A stretch of DNA of 64,000 bases. Origin: CAZBRS01 sp964494475 (GTDB taxonomy: Bacteria; Myxococcota_A; UBA9042; CAZBRS01). Positions 15,930 through 23,314 of this stretch are shown piece by piece; the stretch's first letter is position 1, and every line of letters begins with the position of its first letter. The notes under the pieces were generated by a model. It was not told the DNA's origin, searched no databases, and saw only the letters and a list, made by a program, of their open reading frames with translations. The position numbers were made by a program, and so were the translations under genes. The stretch is taken from contig CAZBRS010000003.1 in the NCBI GenBank assembly GCA_964494475.1, positions 81,179-145,178 on the forward strand, written 5' to 3'.

Positions 15930-16453
15930 CCCGCGGCCTCCCCGGCGTCGAGCGGCGCAACCTGCGCGAGGGCGTCGGGGTTCCGGCCGACCCAACGGCT
16001 CCACGCGTCGAGGACCGCGCGGCCGGTGACGGGGTGCGTCCACGTGGGGTCGAGCTCGACCAGCGGGGCCAGCACGAAGCCGCGCTCCTCGACGCCGGGG
16101 TGCGGCAGCACGAGGTCGGACGACGTCAGCACCGTGTCGCCGTGGAAGAGCAGGTCGAGGTCGAGCGTTCGGGGCCCCCAGCGCGTGTGTCGAACACGAC
16201 CGAAGAGATCTTCGATGAAGTGCAGCACGGCCAGCACCTCGCGGGGCGTCAGGTTGGTGCGGGCCCGGAAGGCGCCGTTCACGTAGTCGGGTTGCGCGGG
16301 ACCCATGGCCCGGGTCCGGTAGAGCCCCGACACGACCACGTCGGCGAAGGCGCCGTGCTGCTCGACGACCGTGAGCGCGTTCTCGAGGATCTGGCGGGAG
16401 TCGCCCACGTTGGAGCCGAACGAGACGAACACGATGGACGACGGGGCTCGCAT
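15926..16453 (-). CDS. folK: 2-amino-4-hydroxy-6-hydroxymethyldihydropteridine diphosphokinase
   Basis: FolK transfers pyrophosphate from ATP to the pterin in folate synthesis. The 175-residue protein has the family start (VFVSFGSNVGDSRQILENAL) and the signature RWGPRTLDLDLLFHG with its metal-binding DLDLD pair, followed by LPHPGVEERGFVLAPL. The start at 16453 has AGGA 8 bases upstream; an ATG at 16462 would add three residues but has no ribosome-binding site. It lies 10 bases after the TPR lipoprotein gene and overlaps the flippase gene by 4 bases. Confidence 0.95.
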   Translation of the reverse strand: MRAPSSIVFVSFGSNVGDSRQILENALTVVEQHGAFADVVVSGLYRTRAMGPAQPDYVNGAFRARTNLTPREVLAVLHFIEDLFGRVRHTRWGPRTLDLDLLFHGDTVLTSSDLVLPHPGVEERGFVLAPLVELDPTWTHPVTGRAVLDAWSRWVGRNPDALAQVAPLDAGEAAG

Positions 16454-16463
16454 GGGGCTCATC

Positions 16464-17558
16464 CTACGGAGCAGCCCGGTTTCCGTCGACCCCGGCCTCG
16501 GGCTTCGGGAGCGTGGCCAGCAGCGCCTCGAGCTTCTTCAGGCTCTGCTCGCTCTTCTCCATCCACTCGTTCTCGGCGCGCACGCGGCGGCCCATCTCGA
16601 GGTTCTTGCGGTAGACCTCGATGGCCCTCCGGACGAGCGGCGCGATGTGACGCTTCAGCTCGGCGAAGTAGACCTCGCGCGCCTCGGCGTCGAGCTCGGC
16701 AGGCACCTCGGCCGCGTGCAGGTCGGCGGTGAAGTCCTCGTAGGCCTGCCCGATGCGATATCCCGCGGCCAGGGCCCAGTAATGGTCGCGCATGCGAATG
16801 GCCTTGAGGAAGGCGTTCTGGGCGTTCAACAGCAGGCGTCCCTTGGCCTCGAGGTCGACCCGCATGCGCTCGAGCGGCAACAGCAGCGGAACCTGCGAGG
16901 AGCGCTCGGCGAAGAGGTCGCCCACCTGGTACTGGGCGCGAGCGGCCCACGTGGGGTGGTACTGCAGGAAGAGGTCGGTGGTCTGCCGGTAGAGCTGCAC
17001 GGCCTCGCGGTAGTGGGCGCGCGCGGCGTCGTAGTGCCCGGCCCGTTGGCGGCAGATGCCCGCGCGCACGAGCTGCTCGACGCGCTGGGCCGGTGCGCCC
17101 TCGGCGACGAGCAGGTCTTCGAACGCCTGGGCCGCGGCCTGCCACTGGCCGAGCCCCGCCCAGGCGATGGCCAGGTGGAAGCGCGCGTCGCGAGCGTCGC
17201 CGTTCGTACCGGCCCACGCCTCGGCCGCCTCGAAGTCACGCACGGCTTCGCGGTAGTCTTCGAGGCGCATGGCGACCAGCCCGCGGTTGAAGGCGTACAG
17301 GTCGCGCCAACGCGACTCGGGGTGGGCGCTCCGGAGCGCCGTGTAGATGCGCCGTGCGGCCGGCAGGTCGTCGCGCTCGTAGGCCCTCACGGCCTCGTCG
17401 AAGAGGTCGCGCTCGTCGCCCATCACGACCGTCGAGCGCCCCCCCCGGTCCATCACGAGCACGTGGGTGTCGTCGAGCGTGATCTGCTCGGCCGGGCGGG
17501 AGACCGAGCCGCACGCGGTCGCGACGAGGAGCAGGAGGACCATGACGGGACGAACCAT
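16464..17558 (-). CDS. TPR-type lipoprotein
   Basis: A 364-residue lipoprotein with lipobox VATAC near residues 12-16. The mature part is almost entirely helical with TPR-like units (YRKAV..DFEAAEAW, AIAWAGLGQWQAAAQAFEDL, AGHYDAARAHYREAVQLY), covering about residues 50-300. TPR lipoproteins usually act as scaffolds for envelope complexes. Of the three possible ATGs (17567, 17558, 17543) the first overlaps the -10 box of the promoter, so 17558 is preferred and would be leaderless. It heads a four-gene operon with folK. Confidence 0.8.
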   Translation of the reverse strand: MVRPVMVLLLLVATACGSVSRPAEQITLDDTHVLVMDRGGRSTVVMGDERDLFDEAVRAYERDDLPAARRIYTALRSAHPESRWRDLYAFNRGLVAMRLEDYREAVRDFEAAEAWAGTNGDARDARFHLAIAWAGLGQWQAAAQAFEDLLVAEGAPAQRVEQLVRAGICRQRAGHYDAARAHYREAVQLYRQTTDLFLQYHPTWAARAQYQVGDLFAERSSQVPLLLPLERMRVDLEAKGRLLLNAQNAFLKAIRMRDHYWALAAGYRIGQAYEDFTADLHAAEVPAELDAEAREVYFAELKRHIAPLVRRAIEVYRKNLEMGRRVRAENEWMEKSEQSLKKLEALLATLPKPEAGVDGNRAAP

Positions 17559-17565
17559 GACGCCC

Positions 17566-17593
17566 ATTGTAGAGACACCGCGACCGCGGTCAA
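17566..17593 (-). promoter_or_regulatory. Promoter of the TPR lipoprotein-folK operon, predicted leaderless
   Basis: TTGACC at 17588-17593, a 16-base spacer and TACAAT at 17566-17571. Seven bases separate the -10 from the ATG at 17558, and no Shine-Dalgarno is present. Confidence 0.6.
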
Positions 17594-17689
17594 CCGCCGG
17601 ACCGCTCCGTGACTTCGTTCCTGGGGTTCCCGCTGGCTTCAGAAATCGTCTGATCGTAACATACCGACCGTCGGGGAGGGGTGCGCGGT

Positions 17690-18805
17690 ATGACGCACGA
17701 CGAGCACAGGGAGAAGTCGGATCCGCAGGTGCGGTGCCTGGTCGTCGATGACGACGAGGACGATCGGTTCCACCTGATCCGCATGCTCCGCCAGGACGCC
17801 GAGGTCACGTACCAGTTCAGCGAAGCCGCGACCGGCGAGCTCGGTCTGGCTGCCGCCGGGCGTGACGTCTTCGACCTCATCGTGCTCGACTACCGCCTGC
17901 CGGGAGACGACGGCCTCTCGCTGCTGCCGCGCTTCCGTAAGGCCTGCCCCACCGCGGCGGTGGTGTTCGTGACCGGCGTGCAGGACATGGAGGTGGCCCG
18001 CTGCGCCCTGGCGGCCGGTGCCCACCACTTCCTGTTCAAGACCGAGCTCTCGACCACGGCGGTCAACCACGGCATGCGCGCGGCCCTCGGCCGGCGGCGC
18101 CTCGACGTCATGTCGGGCGAGTTGAACCGCATGGGCGACATGGCGCGCAACCTCTCGGCGTTCGTGCCGACCGACCTGGTCGACACGGTGATGCACTCCG
18201 CCGAGAGCGGCCACGAGACCGGAGCGCAGCGCCTGCCGGCCGGCATCCTGTTCGGTGACGTGGCCAACTTCTCGAGCATCGTCGAGGTCCTCGGGCCCGA
18301 GGGCACCATCGAGATCCTGAACCGGTTGGTGGCGCGCTTCGAGTCCACGCTCCGCGAGCGACGCGGCATCCTCGACAAGATCATCGGCGACGGCGTGCTG
18401 GCCATCTTCCCGGGTCGGGCCGTGCCCGACGACGACCGTCGCACGCTCATGGAGAACATGATCCGGAGCGGCGCCGAGATGATCCGCGCGTTCGACGAGG
18501 AGTGGCGGCAGACGCCTTTCCACCAGGGCATCCCCAGCGGCTTCCGCGTAGGGTTGTCGTTCGGCGAGGTGATCCGCGGGCACGTGGGCTCCGAGCGCCG
18601 CCGCGACTACACGGTGGTGGGCCGCACGGTCACGCTGGCCAAGCGCCTCGAGTCCCAGGCACCCTCCAACGCCATCCTGTTCGACGCGTCGGTCTACCAG
18701 CACGTGGCGCCCCTGCCGCGCGCGCTCGATTTGGGCGCCATGCGGCTGAAGGGCATCCCCGAGACGGTGCGCGTCTACCGGCTCGACGCCGACTGGGTGG
18801 GGTGA
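17690..18805 (+). CDS. Receiver domain plus class III adenylate cyclase domain
   Basis: A 371-residue soluble signalling protein. Residues 15-130 are a response-regulator receiver with acid pocket D20/D21, phosphoacceptor D67 (IVLDYRLP), T95 and K117. Residues 180-365 are a class III nucleotide cyclase domain with metal-binding D190 (LFGDVANFS) and D234 (KIIGDGVLAIF), and adenine-selecting K230 and D306 (RRRDYTVVG). The usual transition-state Asn is T315 (GRTVTLAKRLE), which may lower or alter activity; R319 is kept. It would make cAMP under control of phosphorylation. No partner kinase is adjacent. The ATG at 17690 is chosen because GGGGAGGG lies about 10 bases upstream; a GTG at 17681 would be too close to it. 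Confidence 0.9.
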   Translation: MTHDEHREKSDPQVRCLVVDDDEDDRFHLIRMLRQDAEVTYQFSEAATGELGLAAAGRDVFDLIVLDYRLPGDDGLSLLPRFRKACPTAAVVFVTGVQDMEVARCALAAGAHHFLFKTELSTTAVNHGMRAALGRRRLDVMSGELNRMGDMARNLSAFVPTDLVDTVMHSAESGHETGAQRLPAGILFGDVANFSSIVEVLGPEGTIEILNRLVARFESTLRERRGILDKIIGDGVLAIFPGRAVPDDDRRTLMENMIRSGAEMIRAFDEEWRQTPFHQGIPSGFRVGLSFGEVIRGHVGSERRRDYTVVGRTVTLAKRLESQAPSNAILFDASVYQHVAPLPRALDLGAMRLKGIPETVRVYRLDADWVG

Positions 18806-18837
18806 CGAACCCCCGTTCTCTCCGACACCGTCCATGG

Positions 18838-18843
18838 TACACT
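18838..18843 (+). promoter_or_regulatory. -10 box of the YihY-type gene, predicted leaderless
   Basis: TACACT lies exactly 6 bases before the ATG at 18850 with no Shine-Dalgarno between. The -35 is weak (TTCTCT with a 16-base spacer). Confidence 0.35.
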
Positions 18844-18849
18844 GCCTCC

Positions 18850-19767
18850 ATGAGCGCCCTCCTCTCCCGGACGTTCGCGACGGCCCGTCGCGCGCTGCAG
18901 GTCTTCTCCGAGGCTCGCGGCTTCCAGCACGCCGCCGCCATCAGCTACTTCGCGGTGCTGTCGCTCCTGCCCTTCCTCATCCTGCTGGTGGCCGCGTTCG
19001 GCTTCGTGGCGACCTTCCTCGGCTCGCGTTCGGGCTCCGAGGAGTCGCTGCTCGAGATGATCGCGCGAGCGCTGCAAGACCTGGCGCCCTTCCTGGTCGA
19101 CCAGGTCACCTCGCGCCTGCGCTCGGTCATCCAGGCCCGCGATGCCCTGGGGCTGGTCGGCGTGGTCGTGCTGCTGGTCACGGCCAGCCTGGTGTTCGAG
19201 GCCATCGAGACCGCCGCGCGTGAGATCCTGCAGGCGCCGCGCACGCGCCACGTCCTGCTGGCGCGCGTGCTGTTCCTGGCGCTCTTCGCCGGCGTGTCGC
19301 TGCTGGTGGCCGTCGCGGGCGTGCTGCTGGCGCTGGTGCGCTCGTGGCTGGCCGTCAGCGACGACGCCTCGCTCGTGACGCTGGTCGCGCGCTACCGCTT
19401 CCTCGACTGGGCGGTCTCGGTGGGCCTCCTGGCCAGCCTCTTCGTGGGTATCGTGGGGTACGTTTCGCGCGAGCACCGCGCGCGCTGGCCGCTCGCGGGG
19501 GGTGCCCTGGTGTTCCTGGCGCTCTTCGCGCTGTCGCGCTTCGCCTTCGGCGTCTACGTCGAGCGGTTCGCCCGCTTCGACCTGGTGTACGGCTCCCTGG
19601 CCACGATCGTGATCGGCCTCGTGTGGATCTACTACGTGGCGCTCGTGTTCCTGCTCGCGGTGGCGGTGGTTCGCGTGCTGGGGGAGGAGCCCTCACCGCG
19701 CCCCGAAGAGGTCGGTGCCGACCCGCACGAAGGTGGCCCCCTCGGCGATGGCGACCTCGAGGTCTGA
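18850..19767 (+). CDS. YihY/virulence factor BrkB family membrane protein
   Basis: A 305-residue inner-membrane protein with about six helices. It shows the family motifs: the N-terminal AAAISYFAVLSLLPFLILL, a central amphipathic stretch, and the C-terminal YGSLATIVIGLVWIYYVALVF. The family was once misnamed ribonuclease BN; its role is unsettled, probably transport. The C-terminal 25 residues are encoded on DNA that is also the 3' end of yggS on the other strand (75-base convergent overlap). Confidence 0.9.
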   Translation: MSALLSRTFATARRALQVFSEARGFQHAAAISYFAVLSLLPFLILLVAAFGFVATFLGSRSGSEESLLEMIARALQDLAPFLVDQVTSRLRSVIQARDALGLVGVVVLLVTASLVFEAIETAAREILQAPRTRHVLLARVLFLALFAGVSLLVAVAGVLLALVRSWLAVSDDASLVTLVARYRFLDWAVSVGLLASLFVGIVGYVSREHRARWPLAGGALVFLALFALSRFAFGVYVERFARFDLVYGSLATIVIGLVWIYYVALVFLLAVAVVRVLGEEPSPRPEEVGADPHEGGPLGDGDLEV

Positions 19768-20394
19768 GCTCATGCCCATGCTGAGCTCGCGGAAGGCGTC
19801 GCCGAGCCCCGGGAGTCGGGCGCGAAGATCGTCGCGAAGCCGGCGCAGCCGCCGGAAGTAGGGCCTCGCCATCTCGGGCTCGACGAACGGGGGAATGCCC
19901 ATGAGCCCCCGGAGGGCCACCCCCGGCGAGGCTGCGGCGCGGGCCACCAGGGCTTCGAGCTCGGCCTCGGAGCAACCCGACTTGGTCTCTTCGTTGCCCA
20001 CGTTGACCTCGACGAGCACGCCCGTGACCAGGCCCGCGCGCGCGGAGCGCGTCGAGATCTCGTCGAGCACCGAGGCGCGATCGACCGAGTGCACCAGGTG
20101 CACGCGCCCCACCAGGTACTTGACCTTGTTGCTCTGGAGCGCGCCGATGAAGTGCCAGCGCAGGTCGCGATCCGCGAGCGCGTCGGCCTTGCCGCGCCAC
20201 TCCTGCACGTAGTTCTCGCCGAAGTCGCGGAGCCCCGCGGCCCAGGCGGCGCCGAGCAGGTCGGGCGGCTGCGTCTTCCCCACGCCCACGAGCGTAATCT
20301 CGGCGGGCTCGCGCCCGGCCAGGCGCGCCGCCGCCGCGATGCGCTCGCGAACGACGGCCAACCGGCCGGCGACGTCAGAAGGGGAGGATGTCAT
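19693..20394 (-). CDS. YggS-family pyridoxal-phosphate homeostasis protein
   Basis: A 233-residue PLP-binding TIM-barrel protein. K40 in LVGVGKTQPP is the cofactor lysine. The motifs FGENYVQE, WHFIGALQSNK, VEVNVGNEETKSGC, GLMGIPP and LSMGMSSDLEVAIAEGATFVRVGT follow the family order exactly. The protein balances free PLP and amino/keto acid pools and has no known catalytic reaction. Its start overlaps the end of maf by 20 bases and its 3' end overlaps the convergent YihY gene by 75 bases. Length is standard. Confidence 0.96.
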   Translation of the reverse strand: MTSSPSDVAGRLAVVRERIAAAARLAGREPAEITLVGVGKTQPPDLLGAAWAAGLRDFGENYVQEWRGKADALADRDLRWHFIGALQSNKVKYLVGRVHLVHSVDRASVLDEISTRSARAGLVTGVLVEVNVGNEETKSGCSEAELEALVARAAASPGVALRGLMGIPPFVEPEMARPYFRRLRRLRDDLRARLPGLGDAFRELSMGMSSDLEVAIAEGATFVRVGTDLFGAR

Positions 20395-21034
20395 CGGCGC
20401 CCATCTCCTGCATCATCTCGACCAACTGGCAGAGCGGGAGCCCGACGATGTTCGTGTAGGAGCCGGCCAGCGAATCGACCAGGTACCCGCCCACGCCCTG
20501 GATGGCGTAGGCTCCCGCCTTGTCGGCCGACTCGCCGAGCGAGATGTACTTCTCGACCTCGCGCGGCCGCAACTGCTTGAAGCGCACGACCGACGTGACC
20601 GCCTGCAGTCCCTCGCGGTTCTTGACGAGGTCGTACAGGCAGAAGCCCGTGATGACCACGTGCTCGCGCCCGGACAGCCCGTTCAGCATGCGAATGGCCT
20701 CGTCGTTGTCGCGGGGCTTGCCCATGATCTCTTCGCCCGCCACCACGACGGTGTCGGCGCCGACGATCCAGCGGACGTTGGTGAAGCGCTCGATGGCACG
20801 CGCCTGCGTGTAGGGGAGCTGCTTGTGATCCTCGGGGAGCGCGGTGGCCTTCAGGCGCTCGACCACGGCCAGCACCTTCTCGCGGGCGATGCGCTTCACG
20901 AAGTTCTCGGGCAACTCGTCGGGCCGAATCTCCTCGGGGATGTTCGGCGGCATGACCTTGACCTGGAAGCCCAGGCCCTCGAGGAGCTCGCGTCGCCGCG
21001 GCGACGCGGAGGCCAGGATGATCTGCTCCGGCAT
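20375..21034 (-). CDS. maf: Maf-family nucleoside triphosphate pyrophosphatase
   Basis: A 219-residue Maf protein that hydrolyses non-canonical or modified NTPs (dTTP/UTP or m7GTP type). The N-terminal motif ILASASPRRRELL and the motifs VGADTVVVAGEEIMGKP and YAIQGVGGYLVDSLAGSYTNIVGLP are all present. The last one, with a Gly-Gly, is frequent in YhdE-like dTTP/UTP pyrophosphatases. It starts at 21034 with GGGAGGG upstream. The following gene yggS overlaps it by 20 bases. Both are cell-maintenance genes. Confidence 0.95.
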   Translation of the reverse strand: MPEQIILASASPRRRELLEGLGFQVKVMPPNIPEEIRPDELPENFVKRIAREKVLAVVERLKATALPEDHKQLPYTQARAIERFTNVRWIVGADTVVVAGEEIMGKPRDNDEAIRMLNGLSGREHVVITGFCLYDLVKNREGLQAVTSVVRFKQLRPREVEKYISLGESADKAGAYAIQGVGGYLVDSLAGSYTNIVGLPLCQLVEMMQEMGADDILPF

Positions 21035-21058
21035 CGCACCCTCCCTTGTGGGGCCTCT

Positions 21059-21088
21059 CGTATAGCGCCCCGGAGGCCCGCGCGTCAA
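21059..21088 (-). promoter_or_regulatory. Promoter of maf-yggS
   Basis: TTGACG at 21083-21088, an 18-base spacer and TATACG at 21059-21064, about 25 bases before the ATG at 21034. Confidence 0.5.
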
Positions 21089-21127
21089 GCTCGTGGCGCG
21101 CGCCGGTCTCGGAGCGGCATCCGGGGC

Positions 21128-21156
21128 TTCGCGCGGACCCTGGCTCGGCGTATACT
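21128..21156 (+). promoter_or_regulatory. Promoter of the hot-dog/AsmA/TamB/TamA operon
   Basis: TTCGCG at 21128-21133, a 17-base spacer and a strong -10 TATACT at 21151-21156; the leader ends in GGGAGGAG before the ATG at 21183. Confidence 0.4.
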
Positions 21157-21182
21157 GGCAAGACAGAACCCGGGAGGAGCCC

Positions 21183-22052
21183 ATGCACCTCGACTCGTCG
21201 CTCGTCGGTCTCTCGCTGCGACCCATCGAGGCCCACGTCACGTGGCGCCAGACCACGAACTTCGCGGCCGCCGTCGGCGATCTCAACCCGCTCTACCTCG
21301 ACGACACGCTCGACGACGGTCTGGTGGCGCCACCCACGTTCCCCGTGGCGCTCAGTTGGCCGCTGCTGGCCGCCTTGCCGGACCACGCCGACCTGCCGTT
21401 CGGGTCCGAGATCCTGTTGTCGCTCGTGCACTACAGCGAAGCCCTGGTGCTGCACCGCCTGGTGCGCCCCGAGGACCACCTCCGCATCGGCGGCGAGATC
21501 GCGGCGCTCCTCCCGCACCGCGCCGGCTCGCACCTGGTCCTGAAGCTGGTGGCCAGCGACGAGCGCAACCGCGTGGTCTTCACCGAGTACGTGGGCGCGC
21601 TGCTCATGGGCATCCCCTGCTCCGACGGCGGCGCGGGGGCCGAGGATCTGCCCCACGTCCCGCCGCCCCCCGGCGGCGAGCCCCTCTGGGAGGTGAACCT
21701 GCCCATCGCGACCGAGGCCCCCTGGGTCTACGACGGCTGCACGGGCATCGAGAATCCCCTCCACACGTCCGTCGCCTTCGCACGCCAGGCCGGGCTCCCG
21801 GGCCCCGTCCTGCAGGGCACGGCCACCCTCGCCAAGGCCGTCGCCGAGATCGTGAACCGCGAACTGAATGGCGACCCCAGCCGCGTCGAGTTCGTCTCGG
21901 CGCGCTTCACCGATCTGGTCGTTCCGGGCACCGAGGTGCGCGTGCAGTTGCTCGGCAGCGACGACCTCGAACGGGGGCGCGGCCTGCACTTCCGCGTGCT
22001 CGGCCCGAGCGGTCGACCGGCCGTCAACCGGGGGTTCTTGCGCGTGAAGTAG
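21183..22052 (+). CDS. Double hot-dog (MaoC-like) protein with split catalytic motif
   Basis: A 289-residue protein made of two hot-dog halves like hydratase-2/MaoC dehydratases, which add water to enoyl-CoA. The N-terminal half has GDLNPLYLDD (D33, N35, Y38) and the C-terminal half GIENPLHTSVAFARQAGLPG (I189, N191, H194). The canonical motif is D-x-N-P-x-H in one half. Here the Asp survives only in the first half and the His only in the second, so normal hydratase chemistry is doubtful. Start is fixed by GGGAGGAG. The 3' neighbour is AsmA-like at +41 bases. Confidence 0.75.
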   Translation: MHLDSSLVGLSLRPIEAHVTWRQTTNFAAAVGDLNPLYLDDTLDDGLVAPPTFPVALSWPLLAALPDHADLPFGSEILLSLVHYSEALVLHRLVRPEDHLRIGGEIAALLPHRAGSHLVLKLVASDERNRVVFTEYVGALLMGIPCSDGGAGAEDLPHVPPPPGGEPLWEVNLPIATEAPWVYDGCTGIENPLHTSVAFARQAGLPGPVLQGTATLAKAVAEIVNRELNGDPSRVEFVSARFTDLVVPGTEVRVQLLGSDDLERGRGLHFRVLGPSGRPAVNRGFLRVK

Positions 22053-22093
22053 CCGTGTAGGATGGCATGGTATCGCCGGTTTCGGAGCCTCGC

Positions 22094-23314
22094 ATGCGCT
22101 GGATCTTCAGGCTGCTCCTCCTGTTGCCCCTGGTGGCCCTCGGCCTGTTGGCGCTGGCCTGGGCGCTGTTGGTCCACACCGACGCCCCCGCGCACGTCGT
22201 GACCACCGGATTCAACGACGAGAACACCCGGCTGTGGCTCGAGGCCCGAACGGCTCGCCTGCACGGCGACCTGATGGGCCTGCGGATCGAGGACCTCTCG
22301 CTGGCCGAGCGCACGCGCACGCAGCCCATGGTGCGCGTCGAACGCTTCGATGCGAGCTTGAGCGCGCTGCCCACCGATGACCTCGTCGACATCGATCGCG
22401 TCGAGGTGAGCGGACTCGACATCGATCTCGACGTGGCCTGCCTGCCCGCCCTGCAGGAGTTCGCGATCCGCAAGGCCGAGCCCCCGAAGCCCGGCGGGCC
22501 GGCGCCGTCGGTCCGCTTCGGGAGGCTCGTGCTCACCGACGCGTCCTTCGCGTGGCGGGGCGCCGCGTCGTCCGTCGAGATCCCCGACCTCGACCTCGAG
22601 CTCTCGGGCGTCACGGGACCGGCCACCGACGTGACGCTCGCCGCGAGCCTGGCGGGCGCCACCATCGGCGCCGCGTCCACGGCGGTCAAGCTGGGCAAGC
22701 TGAAGCTCGACGGCTCGTTGAAGGGCAGCACGGAGGGCTCGGGAGAGTTGAAGCTCGACGCCGTCGCGCTCGAGAGCGTCGAGGCCGGCGCCTGGCGGAT
22801 CGGGGGGCTGGCGCTCGGGGAAACGACGCTGACCTTGCAGGGACTCGGTGGGCGGCTGGTCCTCGGCGCGCTCGGGCTCCGCAGCCTCACCGGCCCCGAC
22901 TTCGATCTGGCCGACGCCACCCTCTCGCTCGACGCCACGGGAGGGCTGGCCGGCGTCGAGCTCACGCGGGCCGCGCTCTCCTCGCCGCGCCTCTCGATCA
23001 CGCTCGACGGCACCGCGAAGCCCACCCTCGGCCTCACGGGCAGCGGCCTCGAGGTCAAGCTGCAGGGCTCGTTCCAGGTCGAGCCCGCGGCGCTGCTGCC
23101 GAAGGCCTGCGCCGGCGTCACCCGCGCGAGCGGGCGCTTCCTCGTCACGGGCGGATCGAAGGGCGGCCTGAAGCTCGACTCGCTCACGCTCACGATGACC
23201 GGCGCCGACGGCGACCACGAGTTCACGCGCTCGGGCGTGGCGCTGACCGAAGGTGCGGTCGTACGAGCCCTCTTCAGTGAACTGTGCTCCACGGTGGGCA
23301 CCGGAGCGCCGTGA
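22094..23314 (+). CDS. AsmA-like membrane-anchored protein
   Basis: A 406-residue protein with one N-terminal membrane helix (about 3-27) and a long beta-rich periplasmic part built of repeats (LxLxxLxL-type strands such as LGALGLRSLTGPDFDLADAT and LKLDGSLKGSTEGSGELKLD). This is the composition of AsmA/GspN/TamB-type bridge proteins that form hydrophobic grooves across the periplasm. It overlaps the TamB gene by 4 bases (GTGA), so both are made together. A start at 22067 is also possible; GGAG 6 bases before 22094 and the membrane helix favour the shorter form. Confidence 0.65.
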   Translation: MRWIFRLLLLLPLVALGLLALAWALLVHTDAPAHVVTTGFNDENTRLWLEARTARLHGDLMGLRIEDLSLAERTRTQPMVRVERFDASLSALPTDDLVDIDRVEVSGLDIDLDVACLPALQEFAIRKAEPPKPGGPAPSVRFGRLVLTDASFAWRGAASSVEIPDLDLELSGVTGPATDVTLAASLAGATIGAASTAVKLGKLKLDGSLKGSTEGSGELKLDAVALESVEAGAWRIGGLALGETTLTLQGLGGRLVLGALGLRSLTGPDFDLADATLSLDATGGLAGVELTRAALSSPRLSITLDGTAKPTLGLTGSGLEVKLQGSFQVEPAALLPKACAGVTRASGRFLVTGGSKGGLKLDSLTLTMTGADGDHEFTRSGVALTEGAVVRALFSELCSTVGTGAP

